From Excoecaria cochinchinensis (taxonomy: Eukaryota; Streptophyta; Magnoliopsida; Malpighiales; Euphorbiaceae), in the NCBI GenBank assembly GCA_947683425.1, contig CANTUQ010000101.1, positions 29,287,001 to 29,351,000 of the forward strand: a stretch of 64,000 nucleotides of DNA. The letters are read 5' to 3'. This document shows positions 34,859 through 47,376 of this stretch, in pieces (position 1 is the first letter of the stretch; every line of letters begins with the position of its first letter). The position numbers were made by a program, and so were the translations under genes. The notes below the pieces were generated by a model, which saw only the letters and a program-made list of their open reading frames with translations, did no database searches and had not been told where the DNA came from.

Positions 34859-36955
34859 TCTATCACTTCCACACCTTATGTGCTGTGGACTGGTCGACAA
34901 ACTGACCTAAGCCATTTACGACCTTTAGGTTATAATGCTTACATCCATGATACCTCAATTTTATAAATTGAGACCAAGAGGTAAAAAGGGTATCTATTTG
35001 AGATATTCTGAAGCATCAAAATGATACATTTTCATGGTTGAGCATGAAAATGGCATTGTGACAGAATTTAGATCACGAGTCATCATATTCTTAGAGAATG
35101 AATTTTTCAAAGTTGGGCAAAGCGAATTAAGATTTCACTTTTTATTAATCTCGGGAAAAGGAACCATCAGGATCACTCCATCCGAGTAGGAGGGATTTAG
35201 AGAAAGAAGGTTAAGACCCTCATCCTCAAAATGATCCGGATGTTCGAGACCTGATTTGAATGTGAGTATTTTTTACTCCAGTGGGAGAAAAGAATATGGG
35301 ATTCCTGACTCCAGTAGGAGTATGGAACATGGTTACTATGGGACCATTGTGAATCACGATGAATATATGAGACACATTTATCAAGATTCAGAATTGCAAA
35401 AATCTAAAAGGATAAGTGTTCCACGCCGACGATTTAAAATTGAAGGCTTGAATGAAGCCCTTTTGGTTACCCCGTAAGACAAGAAAGAGCATAAAAATAG
35501 TCAAAAGAATTTTTCATTCCCATTTAAGGAAAAATAGATTAAAGCAATAGAAGAAAAAACGGCATCCACGAGGTCAAACCATATTTGAGAACTGATTGAT
35601 CTACTAGAAGGACACAAATTGGGAATAAATGGATTCTCAAAGTGAAGCGAAAGGCTGAAAGAAGTATCAAAAGATACAAGACTCGGCTAGTCACTAAGGG
35701 TTTTACACAATAGGAAGAGATTAACTATGAGGAGACTTTCTCATCAGTTGTAAGATTTACGTCTATAAGGTTGATTCTAGCCATAGTGGCGAGTTTGGGC
35801 CTAGAGCTAAACAAATGGAAGTGAAGACTAGTTTTCTCAATGGAGAATTTGATGGAACAACCTATAGGTTTCATCAAAAAAGGCAGCGAATATAGGGTTT
35901 GCTGATTGATGAGCTCAATCTATGGTCTTAAGCAATCTTCAACACAATGGTACTTGAGACTTCATCATACAATCATGTCAAATGGGTTCAACATGATTGA
36001 TAAAGATCATTGTACTTATAGTAAAAGTTTTGAAAGTAAATTTGTCATTTTTGCATTGTATGTAGACGACATACTTAAAGTTAAAAATGACAAATGGTAC
36101 GTAAATGAAATCAAAAATTGGTTATCGTCCAACTTTGAGATAAAGGATATGAGTTAAGCATATTATATTCTTGAAGTTAAGATTTCAAGAGATTGTTTGA
36201 GAATGTTACTGTCTTTTTCTTATGAGAAATATATCAACAAAGATCTTGAACGATTTAATATGCAAAACTGCAAACCCATAGATAACCCCATTGCTAATAA
36301 TCAGTTTCTTAGCAAAGATGTATGTCCTAAGACTCTAGAAATAATGAATTTATGAGGAACGTTCTATATGCCAGTGCCGTGGGTAGTCTTATGTACGTGA
36401 TATTGTGTATAAGACACGATATATGCTATGTAGTGGACATGGTAAATAGATATTAATTTAACCCAGGCAAAGCACATTAGAAGCAATTAAAATGACACTT
36501 AGATACCTTAAAGGTGCAGTAGATTATTCTCTCTATTATCAAGAAAAAGAATATGCATTGAGAGAATACAGAAATGTTGATTGGGCAGGAGATGTGGATG
36601 AGAGGAAATCCACTTTAGCTTTTATATTCTTGCTTGGCAAGAGTGCCATCTCATAGAGTAGCAAGAAATAAACCTGTGTAGCCCTATCAACAATGGAAGC
36701 TAAATTAGTCACTTCCTCACCTGCAGTACAAGAGACAGTTTGGCTAAAATGGTTTGTGAGCCATTTAAGAGTAACTGCCTCGGAGGAACAAGTGGTAGTC
36801 AGTTATCGATAGCTTATAGTAAGGCTAAGCATATCGACATTAAGTATTAATACATGATAGATATTATTGCACGAGAAAAAGTGAACTTACAGTATGTTTC
36901 TACGCATGCAGATCCGTTGAGTAAACTTATAACGAGAGATGTATTTTGAGAAACA
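34859..36955 (+). pseudogene. Outer copia integrase end, reverse transcriptase and RNase H
   Basis: After the MITE the frame resumes with TPYVLWTGRQTDLSHLRPLG (integrase C-terminal). RT follows near 35625: GNKWILKVKRKAERSIKRYK, RLVTKGFTQ, EETFSSVVRFTSIRLILAI. SSIYGLKQSSTQWYLRLH follows at 35906 and ALYVDDILKV, with an intact YVDD, at about 36055. RNase H pieces are YILEVKISRD and, at the end, KAKHIDIKY and REKVNLQYVSTHADPLSK. Many stops and frameshifts scatter through it, so it is much older than the Sirevirus-like copy inside it. Confidence 0.8.
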
Positions 36956-38320
36956 CATTAAATCTCAAGATTTGCGTAGAATTTAATTGGTACTATTAAA
37001 TTTTAATATAATCCCTTAACATTATTATTTATGAATAATAACCAAAGTTCATTATTGGCAATACATGAGTGTAAATGTTTATGTGTAAACATTTACTATT
37101 ATTTGTATGAGATTGAGCATGTCGGACAGATAAGTAGCCCACTCAAAAAGGTGTTTATCTTAGTTTTGTCAATGAGTTGCCAAAAACTAAGTGAGGCGAT
37201 TTCTGAACATATGAGAATGCTTGAGAGTCTATTAAAAAAAAATAAAAGTGTCGTCTTGCAGAAATTATAAGATGAGTCTTGTTAAAGTGCGAGATAAAGA
37301 CATACATAAAGTTATATGCTTTGGATTGAGATCCAAATAAGGATTGTATGAAATCCGATGGTAAGTTAAGCGTAACTACTATGTTCTATCTAGAAAGTCA
37401 GAAGTAGTTCTTAAGTAAGCGGACTAAAGTTAGATGCTTCGGTGCATCGCAACTTTACGCTTCTGTATAGTGTTATATATATACATTTTAAATGTAAGAC
37501 ATGAATCAATTGGTAGAAGTTATAAAATAATGAGAACATAAATTAATTATAGTTTAGTTAAATTTTGATTGTTTAAAGGCAACGAGTTCTTTGTGTTTAG
37601 GCATATGTCCACTTGGTTCATCAAATGCCTTTTATATATATTGAATTCAAAACTTCTACCAAATGACGGTGATATATAGTTATTTGTCTTACACTGCAAG
37701 AGTAGTTGAAAATTAAGGATGGAAGTAAAAAGAAAAAGCTCTATGCATAAATATAATTTGTTCTTTATTAAGAATTATTGGTCTATAGAGGACTTCTAAT
37801 TAAGACCCTGCCAATAGCATATATATCTAATTTCATGACTTTAAAACAGACCATTCATACCTACTTCAATCCTCCTACCTTAAGAATGGCTTCCAACGAT
37901 TTTTCAGGAATGAACATTAGCTTTTTAGAGTCGTATAGCACTAGGGCACATGTGAACAAACACACCAAGTTAGCACATCCTGAGGTAGCGGAGTTAAGGT
38001 AAGACACAAGTTGCCTGATGATATTTTTGAGATGGCCTTCCCACTTTCGACGTCTATGTCGTAGGGGCCGAATGGAAGATTTTTGGATGAATGATTGTCT
38101 AATCACTTATATAGAAAGAGATGGATTTGGTAATACTGACAATAAGCTAATTATTCAACGGTTTCAAAATATGAAATCGTACCAAAGACAATTGTTAAAG
38201 TTATATTTTTATTTGATTCTATTCATTATTCTTTTTAAATTTTAAATTAAATATATTTTTCTAATATAATTTATATGTATTTTTAATTTTTTATAATAAA
38301 ATTATAATGTGTACCCAAAG
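36956..38320. other. Sequence downstream of outer copia RNase H
   Basis: No second LTR matching 15380-15784 is recognisable, and I see no coding domain. Short frames here (for example 38018-38245) show no motif. The right end of the presumed hAT shell follows at 38321-38382. Confidence 0.4.
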
Positions 38321-38390
38321 ACGGAGCTACCTGGTACCGATAGTGTGCCCCCTCTGACCCTAGGGTCTTGACTCCGCTCCTAATTGATGG

Positions 38391-39111
38391 ATGTAGATTA
38401 AGCTATATTTCCGGATCTATTTTATTCTTGATAATTTGATGTGACGGATTTGTGTACTACTATGTATTTAGAATTTTTTCTATCAACTAGAACAAGTTGA
38501 GGCAAACCATCATATATAGCCCATCACGGGTATGGATTTTCTTTACATAGTTGAATTTATTCCCTTATCAAGTTGAATTACGAAAAGTTTTTAATATTTT
38601 TACTATTTTATAATGCAATATGTCTTTTCTTTAGTTCTTTTATTGATTATATTTGGAGCTTTGACTTGGATTGAGCTGAATATAAAAGCTTACCAACTGC
38701 TAATATTTCTTATATATAATTTCATTTTTCATTCTGAATTTCAGAAAGAACCTCAATTAACTAAAATATGATTTGATTATTTTTCCATATTTCAAAAACT
38801 AATTTTCATTGGAAATATATTGCAGTGGCATGGCATTGATTGGCACTTAAGCATCTTGGCGCTGTTAACGCGAGCTTGTGCATCTGATTGCATTACAAGA
38901 AAAAATATGTTCTATATATATATTATATTATTTATTCTATATAAATATTAGTATTGTTCAGCAAATAATGTTAAATGTCGTTTTTCAATTATCTATGCTT
39001 TCAATGAAGCAAAATTCCAAGTCTGAATTTGTAATCAATGATTCACGCTGCAATAATTGAGTAATTGTCACAAAAATCTAGTGATATGTTTCAGCTTCGT
39101 ATCTTTGTGAA
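38391..39111 (+). other. Decayed 3' flank of a lost receptor kinase gene
   Basis: From about 38690 the sequence parallels the 3' flanks of the two complete kinase genes: a stretch ending in CAACTGCTAATATTTCTTAT, then CAGCAAATAATGTTAAATG and AAGTCTGAATTTGTAA (compare 45172-45250 and 52245-52325). It is interrupted at 39112 by a MITE. Confidence 0.45.
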
Positions 39112-39543
39112 TGGTCAATTTCACTCATATTCGCTTAACTTATCACTTATCGCGTAAAATTAATCGAATTTTTTTTCTTACTTAAATATTACTGAACTTT
39201 TAACATTATTACACAAAAGTTATGCTGACCGAAATCCGGCGACGACTCTTGCCGGATTGATAACTTTTTTACAAAAATATTAAAAGTTCAGTAACATTTA
39301 AGTTGAAAAAAAAGTTAATTACTTTTGTGAGATAAATGATAAGTCTAGTGACCGTGAGTGAAATTAATTTAAATGTAGCATTTGTTGAACTTATCAATCC
39401 GGCAAAAGTCGTCGCCGGATTCCGGTCAACATGACTTTTGTGCAATAATGTTAAAAGTTCAGTGACATTTAAGTAAGAAAAAAAAAGTCGGTTATTTTTG
39501 CGCGAAAAGTGTTAAGTTGAATGACTATGCGTGAAATCAACCC
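39112..39543. mobile_element. 432-bp long-inverted-repeat MITE (Mutator type)
   Basis: The two halves are inverted repeats of roughly 200 bases each. GGTCAATTTCACTCATA at the left pairs with GGTTGATTTCACGCATA from the right, and the CCGGCGACGACTCTTGCCGG block near 39235 pairs with its counterpart near 39400. CTTTGTGAA occurs on both sides (39103-39111, 39544-39552), a 9-bp duplication typical of Mutator-like elements. No coding sequence. Confidence 0.85.
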
Positions 39544-39659
39544 CTTTGTGAACCATACAAAGAAAACTCATTTTTTTCAAAAAGTTTCAATCTCCAATTT
39601 GCAAGTATAATCTTAATTTGTCACTAAAAAAAATATCGGAAATAAATTAATCCTGGAAA

Positions 39660-39725
39660 AATCATGCCGGTTTTAGATCCTTTACTTGGTACTGGAAATT
39701 GGACTTCCATGCTCAACAGAATTAT
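39660..39725 (+). pseudogene. Receptor kinase exon 2 relic
   Basis: ATCATGCCGGTTTTAGATCC, then ACTGGAAATTGGACTTCCAT, matches two parts of exon 2 of the complete genes (VMQILDPFL and LEIGLSCS). The about 70 bases between them are deleted. Too short and broken to encode anything. Confidence 0.7.
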
Positions 39726-41205
39726 TTTGTAATGAAGGATTAAAAAATAAAAAAATAAATAAAATTTTGATCCTATTTATTATGGTAGGTTGTAACCCAA
39801 CTGAATTGTCCACCATTTACTTCAATTCATAAATGCCATTCTCTTTCCAGCCGCATTTATTGATATTTTATTTTATTTATGCCAAGGTTTGACATTTTCT
39901 TATTGGCGTGTCCAAGGTGCATGGTATACGTAGCATAAATTGATAATGCATAAGTTGGCCGACTATGTTCTGGCTTGAATAATTTTTTAAAATGATTTTC
40001 CCACCAATTAAAATGAATTAATTGCATTCAGCAAATTGCAGAAAGCAACAAAATTAATGCAAGTGCTTTTCAAATGTTCATACGTTTACAATTAATCAAG
40101 TTCATACAAGAAATTACATTTAAAATAAGATGAAGCTGTCCTTGTATACATAAACTTATTTCAAATTATCTTTCAACCCAAGGGCCTACAAAGGGAAATA
40201 CTTGCCTCAAGAGGCATTTAATTAAGAAAAAAAAAACTATGCCAATTGTCTTTCTAATTTGGGAAATGATACGGATTGACTTGCACTTTTGAAATTGAAA
40301 TATTCAATTAAAATTAACTTGATTTGTTTATTTTCTTAAAAAAATAAATTCAAACCCATCTACTATCACATCAACAAAATGACAAAATAATTGAAAGATT
40401 TATTTTTTTATTATAAAAAATTATATACGACCAACTCTTTATGTGATAATTTAATTAGTGACGGTCAATAAATTCAATTCTTTATGCGATAGGTTGATAT
40501 AGAGTTCCTCAACCTTTTCATTTGACATGACGTGCCAAGTAAACGCTATAGCTGAAGACGTGTTTTCCATGCCATTTTTATTTTCGTTGAAAAAAACAAA
40601 AACTTGATTTTTTTGTATTACAAAATTTTTATTCGCGACCAGCTTATTATAAGAAGTACTGTTTAGTGACATGCTTAAATTATTTCATTATTAAAAATTT
40701 AACAATACTTAATTTTAGGTTTTTCATTGGGTGATTGCATGGCTTACAGTGTTAAAATAGATTTAATAATATCAAAAGTGTCGTAATACTACCAACAATT
40801 GTTAGTCCTAATAGTAAAAAGTTCGAACTTCATTAAGTGAAATTTTATATTCAATTCTTATTTTGTATATGAAGTATACAATTATAAGTCCAACAATACC
40901 CAACATTTGAAGACAAAATATTCGAAAATTATGGACAAAATAAAAATAGAAGTGTCATAATACTTTTGGATAAAAGAAATATATATAAATACAATTCTAA
41001 TTAATGGAGTAAACATTAATTGAAATTGATCCCATTTCTACTTTATTTGTGTATTAATTATTTCTTAACTGTCCAGAGATTTGTTGAAGTCTAAGAAAAA
41101 AGTTAAAAGAATCAAATTTCTTCAACTTCAGCAATGGGATAATATATTATATGTCTATGCTATATATTAATTTGCATAATGGAATATATTAAGTATTTAT
41201 TAGAA

Positions 41206-41258
<53 letters not shown>

Positions 41259-41498
41259 TATGTATGTATTGGTAGGTAATGATATGATATATTATTTTTT
41301 TTTTTTTTGGAGATAAGATATGATATGTTCATACTTCAGTGGGCTAGAAAATCCCGTTTTTCCGCCCACATGCATGTTCTGACATTTAACACTTTAGTGC
41401 AATACAAGAAGAAAAATTGAACACTTCCTACTTTAATTATAAAGATATCTTAAGATTCTCATGTTTTAATCTCTAAACCGTAAGACCACCGAACACAA
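39726..41498 (+). promoter_or_regulatory. Upstream region of first receptor kinase gene
   Basis: About 1.8 kb of AT-rich sequence without a recognisable gene. A 48-bp TA microsatellite lies at 41208-41255. A possible TATA-like TTATAAAG is at about 41438, 60 bases before the ATG. It does not resemble the promoter shared by the second and third genes. Confidence 0.4.
41208..41255. repeat. (TA)n microsatellite
   Basis: About 24 uninterrupted TA units, followed by TTGGTATGTATGTATTGG. Likely polymorphic in length. Confidence 0.95.
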
Positions 41499-44400
41499 AT
41501 GGAACTGATCATCTCCTTGGCTGGGCTTTGGCCTTCAATCATTCATCTCATTTTGTTCTTTTCTGTAACAAAAACATGGTTGCCACCAGCTGTCAACTGT
41601 CTCAGTAACGAAACCGATCGACTTGCTCTCTTGGAATTCAAAGCCCAGATATCCAATGACCCATATGGCACCTTCAGCTCATGGAATGATTCTGTACGCT
41701 TGTGCAGATGGGAAGGGGTTACTTGTGACAGCAAACATCAGAGAGTTAGTTCTCTAGACCTGCGGGGAAGGAGCTTACTGGGGACTTTGTCTCCATATAT
41801 AAGCAATCTCACCTTCCTAAGGTTCCTCAACCTTTCTAACAACAGATTCCATGGAGAAATTCCCCAACAAATTGGCTATCTCTTCCGACTCAGATATCTC
41901 AGCTTCGAAGACAACAAGTTTGAAGGAGAAATTCCAGCCAATATTAGCTACTGCTCAAATCTCCAAATCATGGATTTGGCCAGGAACAACTTATCAGGGA
42001 AAATTCCAGCTCAGGTAGGCTCTTTAAATAAGCTTGTCACACTCTATCTTAATAGGAATGATCTTACAGGAGAGATCCCGCATTCTCTTGGAAACCTATC
42101 TTTCATCAAAGAATTATCTTTAGCATCTAACGGTCTGCAAGGAAATATTCCAAATGATTTGGGTCGACTTACTAGCTTATTTTTCCTTTCAATTGTCACA
42201 AATAACTTGACAGGTACTATTCCTTCTACCATTTACAACCTTTCATCTCTCACTCACTTACATGTCTCAAGAAACAAATTAGAAGGCAGTCTCCCGCCTG
42301 ACATAGGCCTCACTCTCACTAGATTGCAAAGATTTACCATTTCTGGAAACCAAATCCATGGAAGCATTCCTCTGTCATTGACCAATGCTTCTCAGCTTCA
42401 AATGCTTGAAATCAGTGAAAACATATTAACTGGTCAAGTTCCAAACAATCTTGGATATTTGGAGAATATCAGGATACTAAGTTTGGGACAAAATTTTCTG
42501 GGCAATAACGCAAGCAATGATCTAGATTTCATGACATCTTTGTCAAATTGCAGCAATCTAGAATTATTTTCAATTTATCAGAACAATTTTGGGGGCCTAA
42601 TACCTAGCTCTATAGCCAATATGCCCAACAATATTCAAAGACTATATATGGGGAGAAATCAAATCTCTGGTAAAATTCCAACCGGGCTTGGGAATCTTGT
42701 AAATTTGTACTTGTTAGATATGTCGGTTAATCTTTTATCTGGCCCAATTCCTGATGCTTTAGGGAAACTTGTAAAGTTGCAAGGGTTAGGTTTTTCTGAA
42801 AATAAGCTATCCGGAGAAATCCCACATTCCCTATGTAACCTCACCCAGCTAGCCGTGCTTGATTTACGCGAAAACAAATTAGAAGGAAACTTAATTCCAT
42901 GTATTGGAAACTACCAAAGTCTGCAGCGTTTGTATATGAATGCTAATAACCTAAATGGCAGCATACCTCTACAATTCCTTGATCTCCGTTCATTGGTACT
43001 TGTTAATTTGTCGCAAAATGCATTCACCGGTGTCGTCCCTCTGGGCGTCAACAGCCTGAAAAGTATCAATGGAATAGATGTGTCCAAGAACAAATTGTCT
43101 GGCAAAATTCCGGAGACACTAGGTGATTGTTTGAGCCTAGAATTTCTTTACATGGGAGGGAACATGTTTGAAGGAGATATTCCTTCATCCCTTGCATCCT
43201 TGAAAGGTCTCCAAGAGCTAGACCTTTCACGAAACAACTTATCAGGAAATATTCCAAGAGACCTAGAGAAGCTCATGTTCTTGCGATATCTTAATCTTTC
43301 TTTCAATAACCTTATGGGTGAATTACCAACAAAAGGGGTGTTCAGCAACGTAAGTGCATTTTCGGCTGATGGAAACAGTGATATTTGTGGTGGAATCCCA
43401 AAATTGCACCTACCAACATGTTCTGTCGGGAACAAACGCAAAATGTCCATCAAAGCCATTATCCTTGTAGCAATTATCACTCCAGTTGTGATTTTCATTG
43501 CAATAACATCCTTGTATATTTTCTATTGGCGAAAGTCAAGAAAAAATCCATCTCCAAAACTTTTTGAAGATAACGAGCTTCCACGAATTTCATATCATGA
43601 ACTGTTGAAAGCGACAAATGGTTTCTCTTCAGAAAATATCATCGGAGAAGGTAGTTTTGGCTTGGTATACAGAGGAAAACTCAATCATAGAGGAGAAAAT
43701 ATAGTTGCTGTCAAAGTACTCAAACTTCAACAACATGGCGCTTCCAAGAGTTTTCTTGTTGAGTGCAAAGCATTACGCAATATTCGGCACAGAAATTTGG
43801 TAAAGGTCTTGACATACTGCTCCAGCATTGATTTTAAAGGCAATGACTTCAAAGCTCTGGTTTTTGATTTCATGGAAAATGGAAGTTTAGAGATGTGGTT
43901 GCACCCAAGAGATGATATTGGCAGTAGCCAGCCAAGGAATTTAAGCCTTCTACAGAGGCTTCAGGTGGTGATCGATGTGTCATCTGCATTACATTATCTT
44001 CATGACAACTGTGTAACGCCAATTCTTCACTGCGACTTAAAGCCAAGCAATATTCTTTTTGATGGGGATATGACTGCTCATGTTGGTGACTTTGGATTAG
44101 CAAGGCTCAAGTCAGATTCAACCAATGATTTTTCTCAAAGTGAAACTAGCTCAATCGGGATAAAGGGGACGATCGGGTATATGCCTCCAGGTATAGTTTT
44201 ATATGCTTCTCTTCATTAAATTCATGACCATACTCTAGGCAACGTTGACATGTACTGTTTATATGTTGCAGAGTATGGAACAAACAACAAAGCAACAAAA
44301 TATGGAGACATATATAGTTTTGGCATAATTTTGTTGGAAATTTTCACGGGACGAAGGCCAACGGATCAAGTTTTTAAGAATGGTTTAAATCTCCATAGCT

Positions 44401-44651
44401 TTGTTAGATCTAATCTCACTGGAAAAGTCATGCAGATTTTAGATCCTTTTCTTATCACTGAAAGCTTGGGACAAGATGGAGGAGAAGTTCATGATTGTAT
44501 TGTATCAGTATTGGAAATTGGACTTTCATGCTCAGTAGAACTACCAGCAGATCGAATGCATATGGGGGATGTGACTAGAAAATTAAATGTCATCAAAGAG
44601 GCTTTCTTCCGTCCAAAGATCCATAGAGGCGAAACAACCGGAGCTTTCTAA
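41499..44651 (+). CDS. LRR receptor-like kinase, non-RD, Xa21/EFR-like (LRR-XII), gene 1
   Basis: Two exons, 41499-44190 and 44272-44651, join as MPP|EYG and encode 1023 residues. Residues 1-27 are a signal peptide. The LRR N-cap has NETDRLALLEFKAQIS and CRWEGVTC. There are 22 plant-type LRRs to about residue 620, a C-cap Cys pair (DICGG...LPTC) and a membrane span near residues 653-675. The kinase has GEGSFGLVYRG from G716, Lys739, DFG at 864-866 and SFGIILLEIFTGRRP in exon 2. The catalytic loop is HCDLKPSN (844-851), so Cys replaces the Arg of RD kinases, as in Xa21, EFR and FLS2. Predicted to be a plasma-membrane pattern receptor acting with a SERK co-receptor (family knowledge). All kinase residues I checked are intact. 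Its ligand is unknown; no symbol is assigned. Confidence 0.93.
44191..44271 (+). other. Intron of receptor kinase gene 1 (81 bp)
   Basis: GTATAGTTTT...GTTGCAG, phase 1, placed between kinase subdomains VIII and IX. Read-through would add 9 codons and stop at 44219, losing the C-lobe. Gene 2 and the relic at 13728 have an intron at the same position. Confidence 0.9.
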
Positions 44652-46275
44652 AAGGTATGGGTTCTCTTTTATTGTTGAATCTTAATTTTGTTTTAATCAA
44701 GTTGAAAGATCATTTTTAACATTTTCTTTATTATTCTAACTGAAATTGGTCATACGGTGCACGTGCACATATAATATATATACATTTGAATTATCCGATT
44801 GCAAGTAACACCAATAGAATAATTTAGATAATAAAACATCAAAAGTGTATATGCACCAAATTACCATTATGTAAAAATTACTTGAATTTGGAATGAAATG
44901 AATAGAAAAACTTGTCAACTTCTAATATTTTTTAATTTATATTTCATATTTCTCCTGAAAATACAAAAAAATTTCTCAATTAAAATAAAATGGCAATGAA
45001 CATTTCTATTAACTAAATATGTACTTGATTGTTTTTTCACAGGTCAAAAGCTACTTTTGATTTGAATTGAAATGTAGAGGCATGGTTGTGTGAGTTAAGC
45101 GCACGTGGTTAAATGTCAAGAGGCATTAATGTTCTACGTTGAGATTAATATTTTTTACAAATATTATTACTTAGCAAATAATGGTAACGTTATTTTTGTA
45201 TTTTCTTGTGTTTTAAATTCAAAAAACTTAAAGTCAGAATTTGTAAGTTAATTTAAGATTCGTATCTGTATATCATTTCTTTTTATAAGAACTTTATATA
45301 TATATTTAGTGATATTATATATCAATATGCATGGCCTATTATTGACACTAGACGTGGAGAAATATATTTGCACAAATTTTTTGTTTTCTTTGTATTAGAA
45401 ATATTATTTGTCCAAAGTGATCAGAAATGAGGAAAGAAAAATGAAAATGAAAATAGGGGAGAAGAGATATTCGGAAAAAAAAAAAAAAAAAAAAAAAAGA
45501 AAAATAGAAAGAGCAATTCACGCAGATGAGGGCCTTGGGTTGGAGGCCCAAGGTTAAGCCCGAGTCCAAACTTATTTGGACCAGATCCAAACCCACAAAG
45601 CTTCAAGCGGCCCAATTAAGTCTAAAAAGTTCAATCTAAGAGGGACTGTAAATAAATAAATAAATCCACATGCAAAAGTAAAGAACGAATAGGAAGTGAA
45701 CAACTTTTTACAGTTGCTTGTCCTGGCAAATTTAAATGTGTAGTTTATTATGTAAGTCTGATTCGATCCTAATTTGACCAAAAAAAAAAAAATTGTTTAT
45801 TAAAGGGTGGATTTAAAATTTATATAAATCGCAATTTTAAATTACTTTTATATTTTTATAATTTTTCATAAGTTACTTAATCCAAAATATTTAAAAGTAT
45901 ATAGAAAAAAATAAAATTTGATAATAAATATTAAATTTCATACATGTATTAATCTATTACATCATTTTTATAATATATTTATATAATATTATATATTAAT
46001 GGGATATGATGTGGTGCGTTGCATCAATTAGTTATCCAAATAATTATTATTAATATTTAAATTCCTAATAATCATTATGATGGAACTGTCCATACAAAAC
46101 GACCAACGTATATATTAAATGAATATATGTGGAATGATATTAAACATTGTGTCATATACATGCACTCCCATCTCTGTAGATGAATTTAGAGAAATGATTG
46201 CTTTATTTGATTTATAAATTTAAAAATAATTTTTTCAACTGCCAATGCGCAAAATCATTTTAGCATTTTTTTCCA
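44652..46275. other. 3' flank of gene 1 and intergenic spacer
   Basis: From 44652 to about 45700 it parallels the 3' flank of gene 2 (51627-52760), including GTGATATTATATATCAATATG, the CCTTGGGTTGGAGGCCCAAGG block and TTTGGACCAGATCCAAAC. A 24-base A run lies at 45477. Beyond 45700 the sequence is AT-rich with nothing recognisable. Confidence 0.6.
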
Positions 46276-47376
46276 CCACAAGATATTGGCAGTCTAAAAT
46301 TGTTTCCATGCTAATTAGTACTATAACTTGAGACCATTATCACTTTGCCATACTTAGCAAGAACAGAACATTATTGCTAAATTCATCTCAAGCCCCCCAT
46401 TTTAATTTTTTCTTAATTTTAGGAAGCGTTTTTTTGCTTATTAGTAACAGGATATTCTTGCTAATTTGTCACTAAATTATGCGCCATGTCATTTGTATCA
46501 AAATATACATGACAACTCTCCGCTATTTATTCCAAATTTATAGCTATTTATTTAGCAGGTGATTTTTGCACCCATTATAACTTTGAATTTTGATTTTTTT
46601 TTTCCGCCAATTAGAATTTGAGCTTATCGCTAAATTTTGTATCAAAACTAGTACTACAATTTTCTTATAATATATCATAAAATTCCAAGTCTTTGATTCT
46701 AATTACCCGACATTGTCGGTAGATGATGGATCACTCCCATTCTTTACCACATTGTTCTAAAAGTTGGTCCGCTGCACCGATTCAACTTTGTTGACCATGA
46801 CCCTTAATTTGTATTGGTTCATTTTTAAAATTCTTTCTAACTATTATTCGCTGAAAACCATTAAGCTAGACGGATAAATCGAAACTGACCAACTCGCCCT
46901 TCTGGAATTCAAAGCCAAGATATCCGGTGACTCTAATGGCTCTGGTGTTTAATTTCGTGGAAAATGAGAGTTTGGAAATGTGATTTCCCTCGCAGTGGAC
47001 ACCATAGTGGGAAGAAGTCATTGGGAGGACTCAAGTGTGGGCAAGAAAATTAACTAAGCATATTGAACTTAGTCCACCCACTGATCATATTTTGTGGAAG
47101 CATTATATTTAGTACCAATTTCCACTCGCTATTATATGTAAACTATAACGATATAATAGACTATAATTTTAAGATGGTGGTAATGATGTTGCCGATTCTA
47201 TATCCCATTCATAATTTCCGCTTTTTAATTGGTCAAACTAGTAGAACCCCACATGATAGAAATTTAGAGTAGTGATTGCTGTTCGATATTTGTAAACTTA
47301 AAAATTATTTCAACCGCTAATCTATACCTCGTAAAAACCATTTTGGCCAAAAGTATCAAATTAATGAATCAGCTAA
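46276..47376 (+). repeat. Duplicated block A, copy 1 (upstream of gene 2)
   Basis: From ACAAGATATTGGCAGTC onward this block matches 62677-63743 almost base for base. Together with 48287-48563 (matching 63735-64000) it is the upstream half of the receptor-kinase duplication unit. It contains the collapsed kinase relic at 46881-47000. Confidence 0.85.
46881..47000 (+). pseudogene. Collapsed receptor kinase relic (LRR N-cap fused to kinase fragment)
   Basis: GAAACTGACCAACTCGCCCT gives TDQLALLEFKAKISGDSNG, the LRR N-cap. It is followed at once by GGCTCTGGTGTTTAATTTCG, corresponding to ALVFDFMENGSLEMW of the kinase hinge (subdomain V). Everything between, about 2.1 kb of LRRs, membrane span and N-lobe, is deleted, and stops follow. 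The same fusion, 34 bases shorter, is at 63281. Confidence 0.8.

Larger units (their letters stand above)
14538..38382. mobile_element. Probable hAT element enlarged to about 24 kb by nested insertions
   Basis: The left end reads CAATGGCGGAGCTACATG. The reverse complement of the right end reads TAGGAGCGGAGTCAAG. They share the GCGGAG core typical of plant hAT termini of the CAGTGGCGGAGC type. The same 8 bases, ATTGATGG, lie immediately outside both ends (14530-14537 and 38383-38390). Sequence just inside also fits this MITE group: TGCACACCCTC at the left, GTGCCCCCTCTGACCCTAGG at the right. If correct, a small hAT element was inflated by the copia, Sirevirus-like and gypsy insertions inside it. 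The inverted ends are imperfect. Confidence 0.55.

Noticed and set aside
36956..38320. 3' LTR of the outer copia element
   Set aside because: No stretch recognisably matches the 5' LTR features at 15380-15784; it may be deleted or too diverged to see by eye.
14204..38600. A full LTR pair around the hAT shell, suggested by the TATA-containing sequence at 14399
   Set aside because: I could not find a matching copy at the right side or a target duplication, so only the left sequence is noted as LTR-like.
43148..43498. Open frames of about 60-116 codons antisense to the receptor kinase exons
   Set aside because: Shadows of the strongly coding + strand; the same shadows occur in gene 2, as expected from codon bias.
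45348..45615. Phe-rich open frames with signal-peptide-like runs
   Set aside because: Produced by a poly-A run (+ strand) read in reverse; the matching region downstream of gene 2 does not keep the frames.
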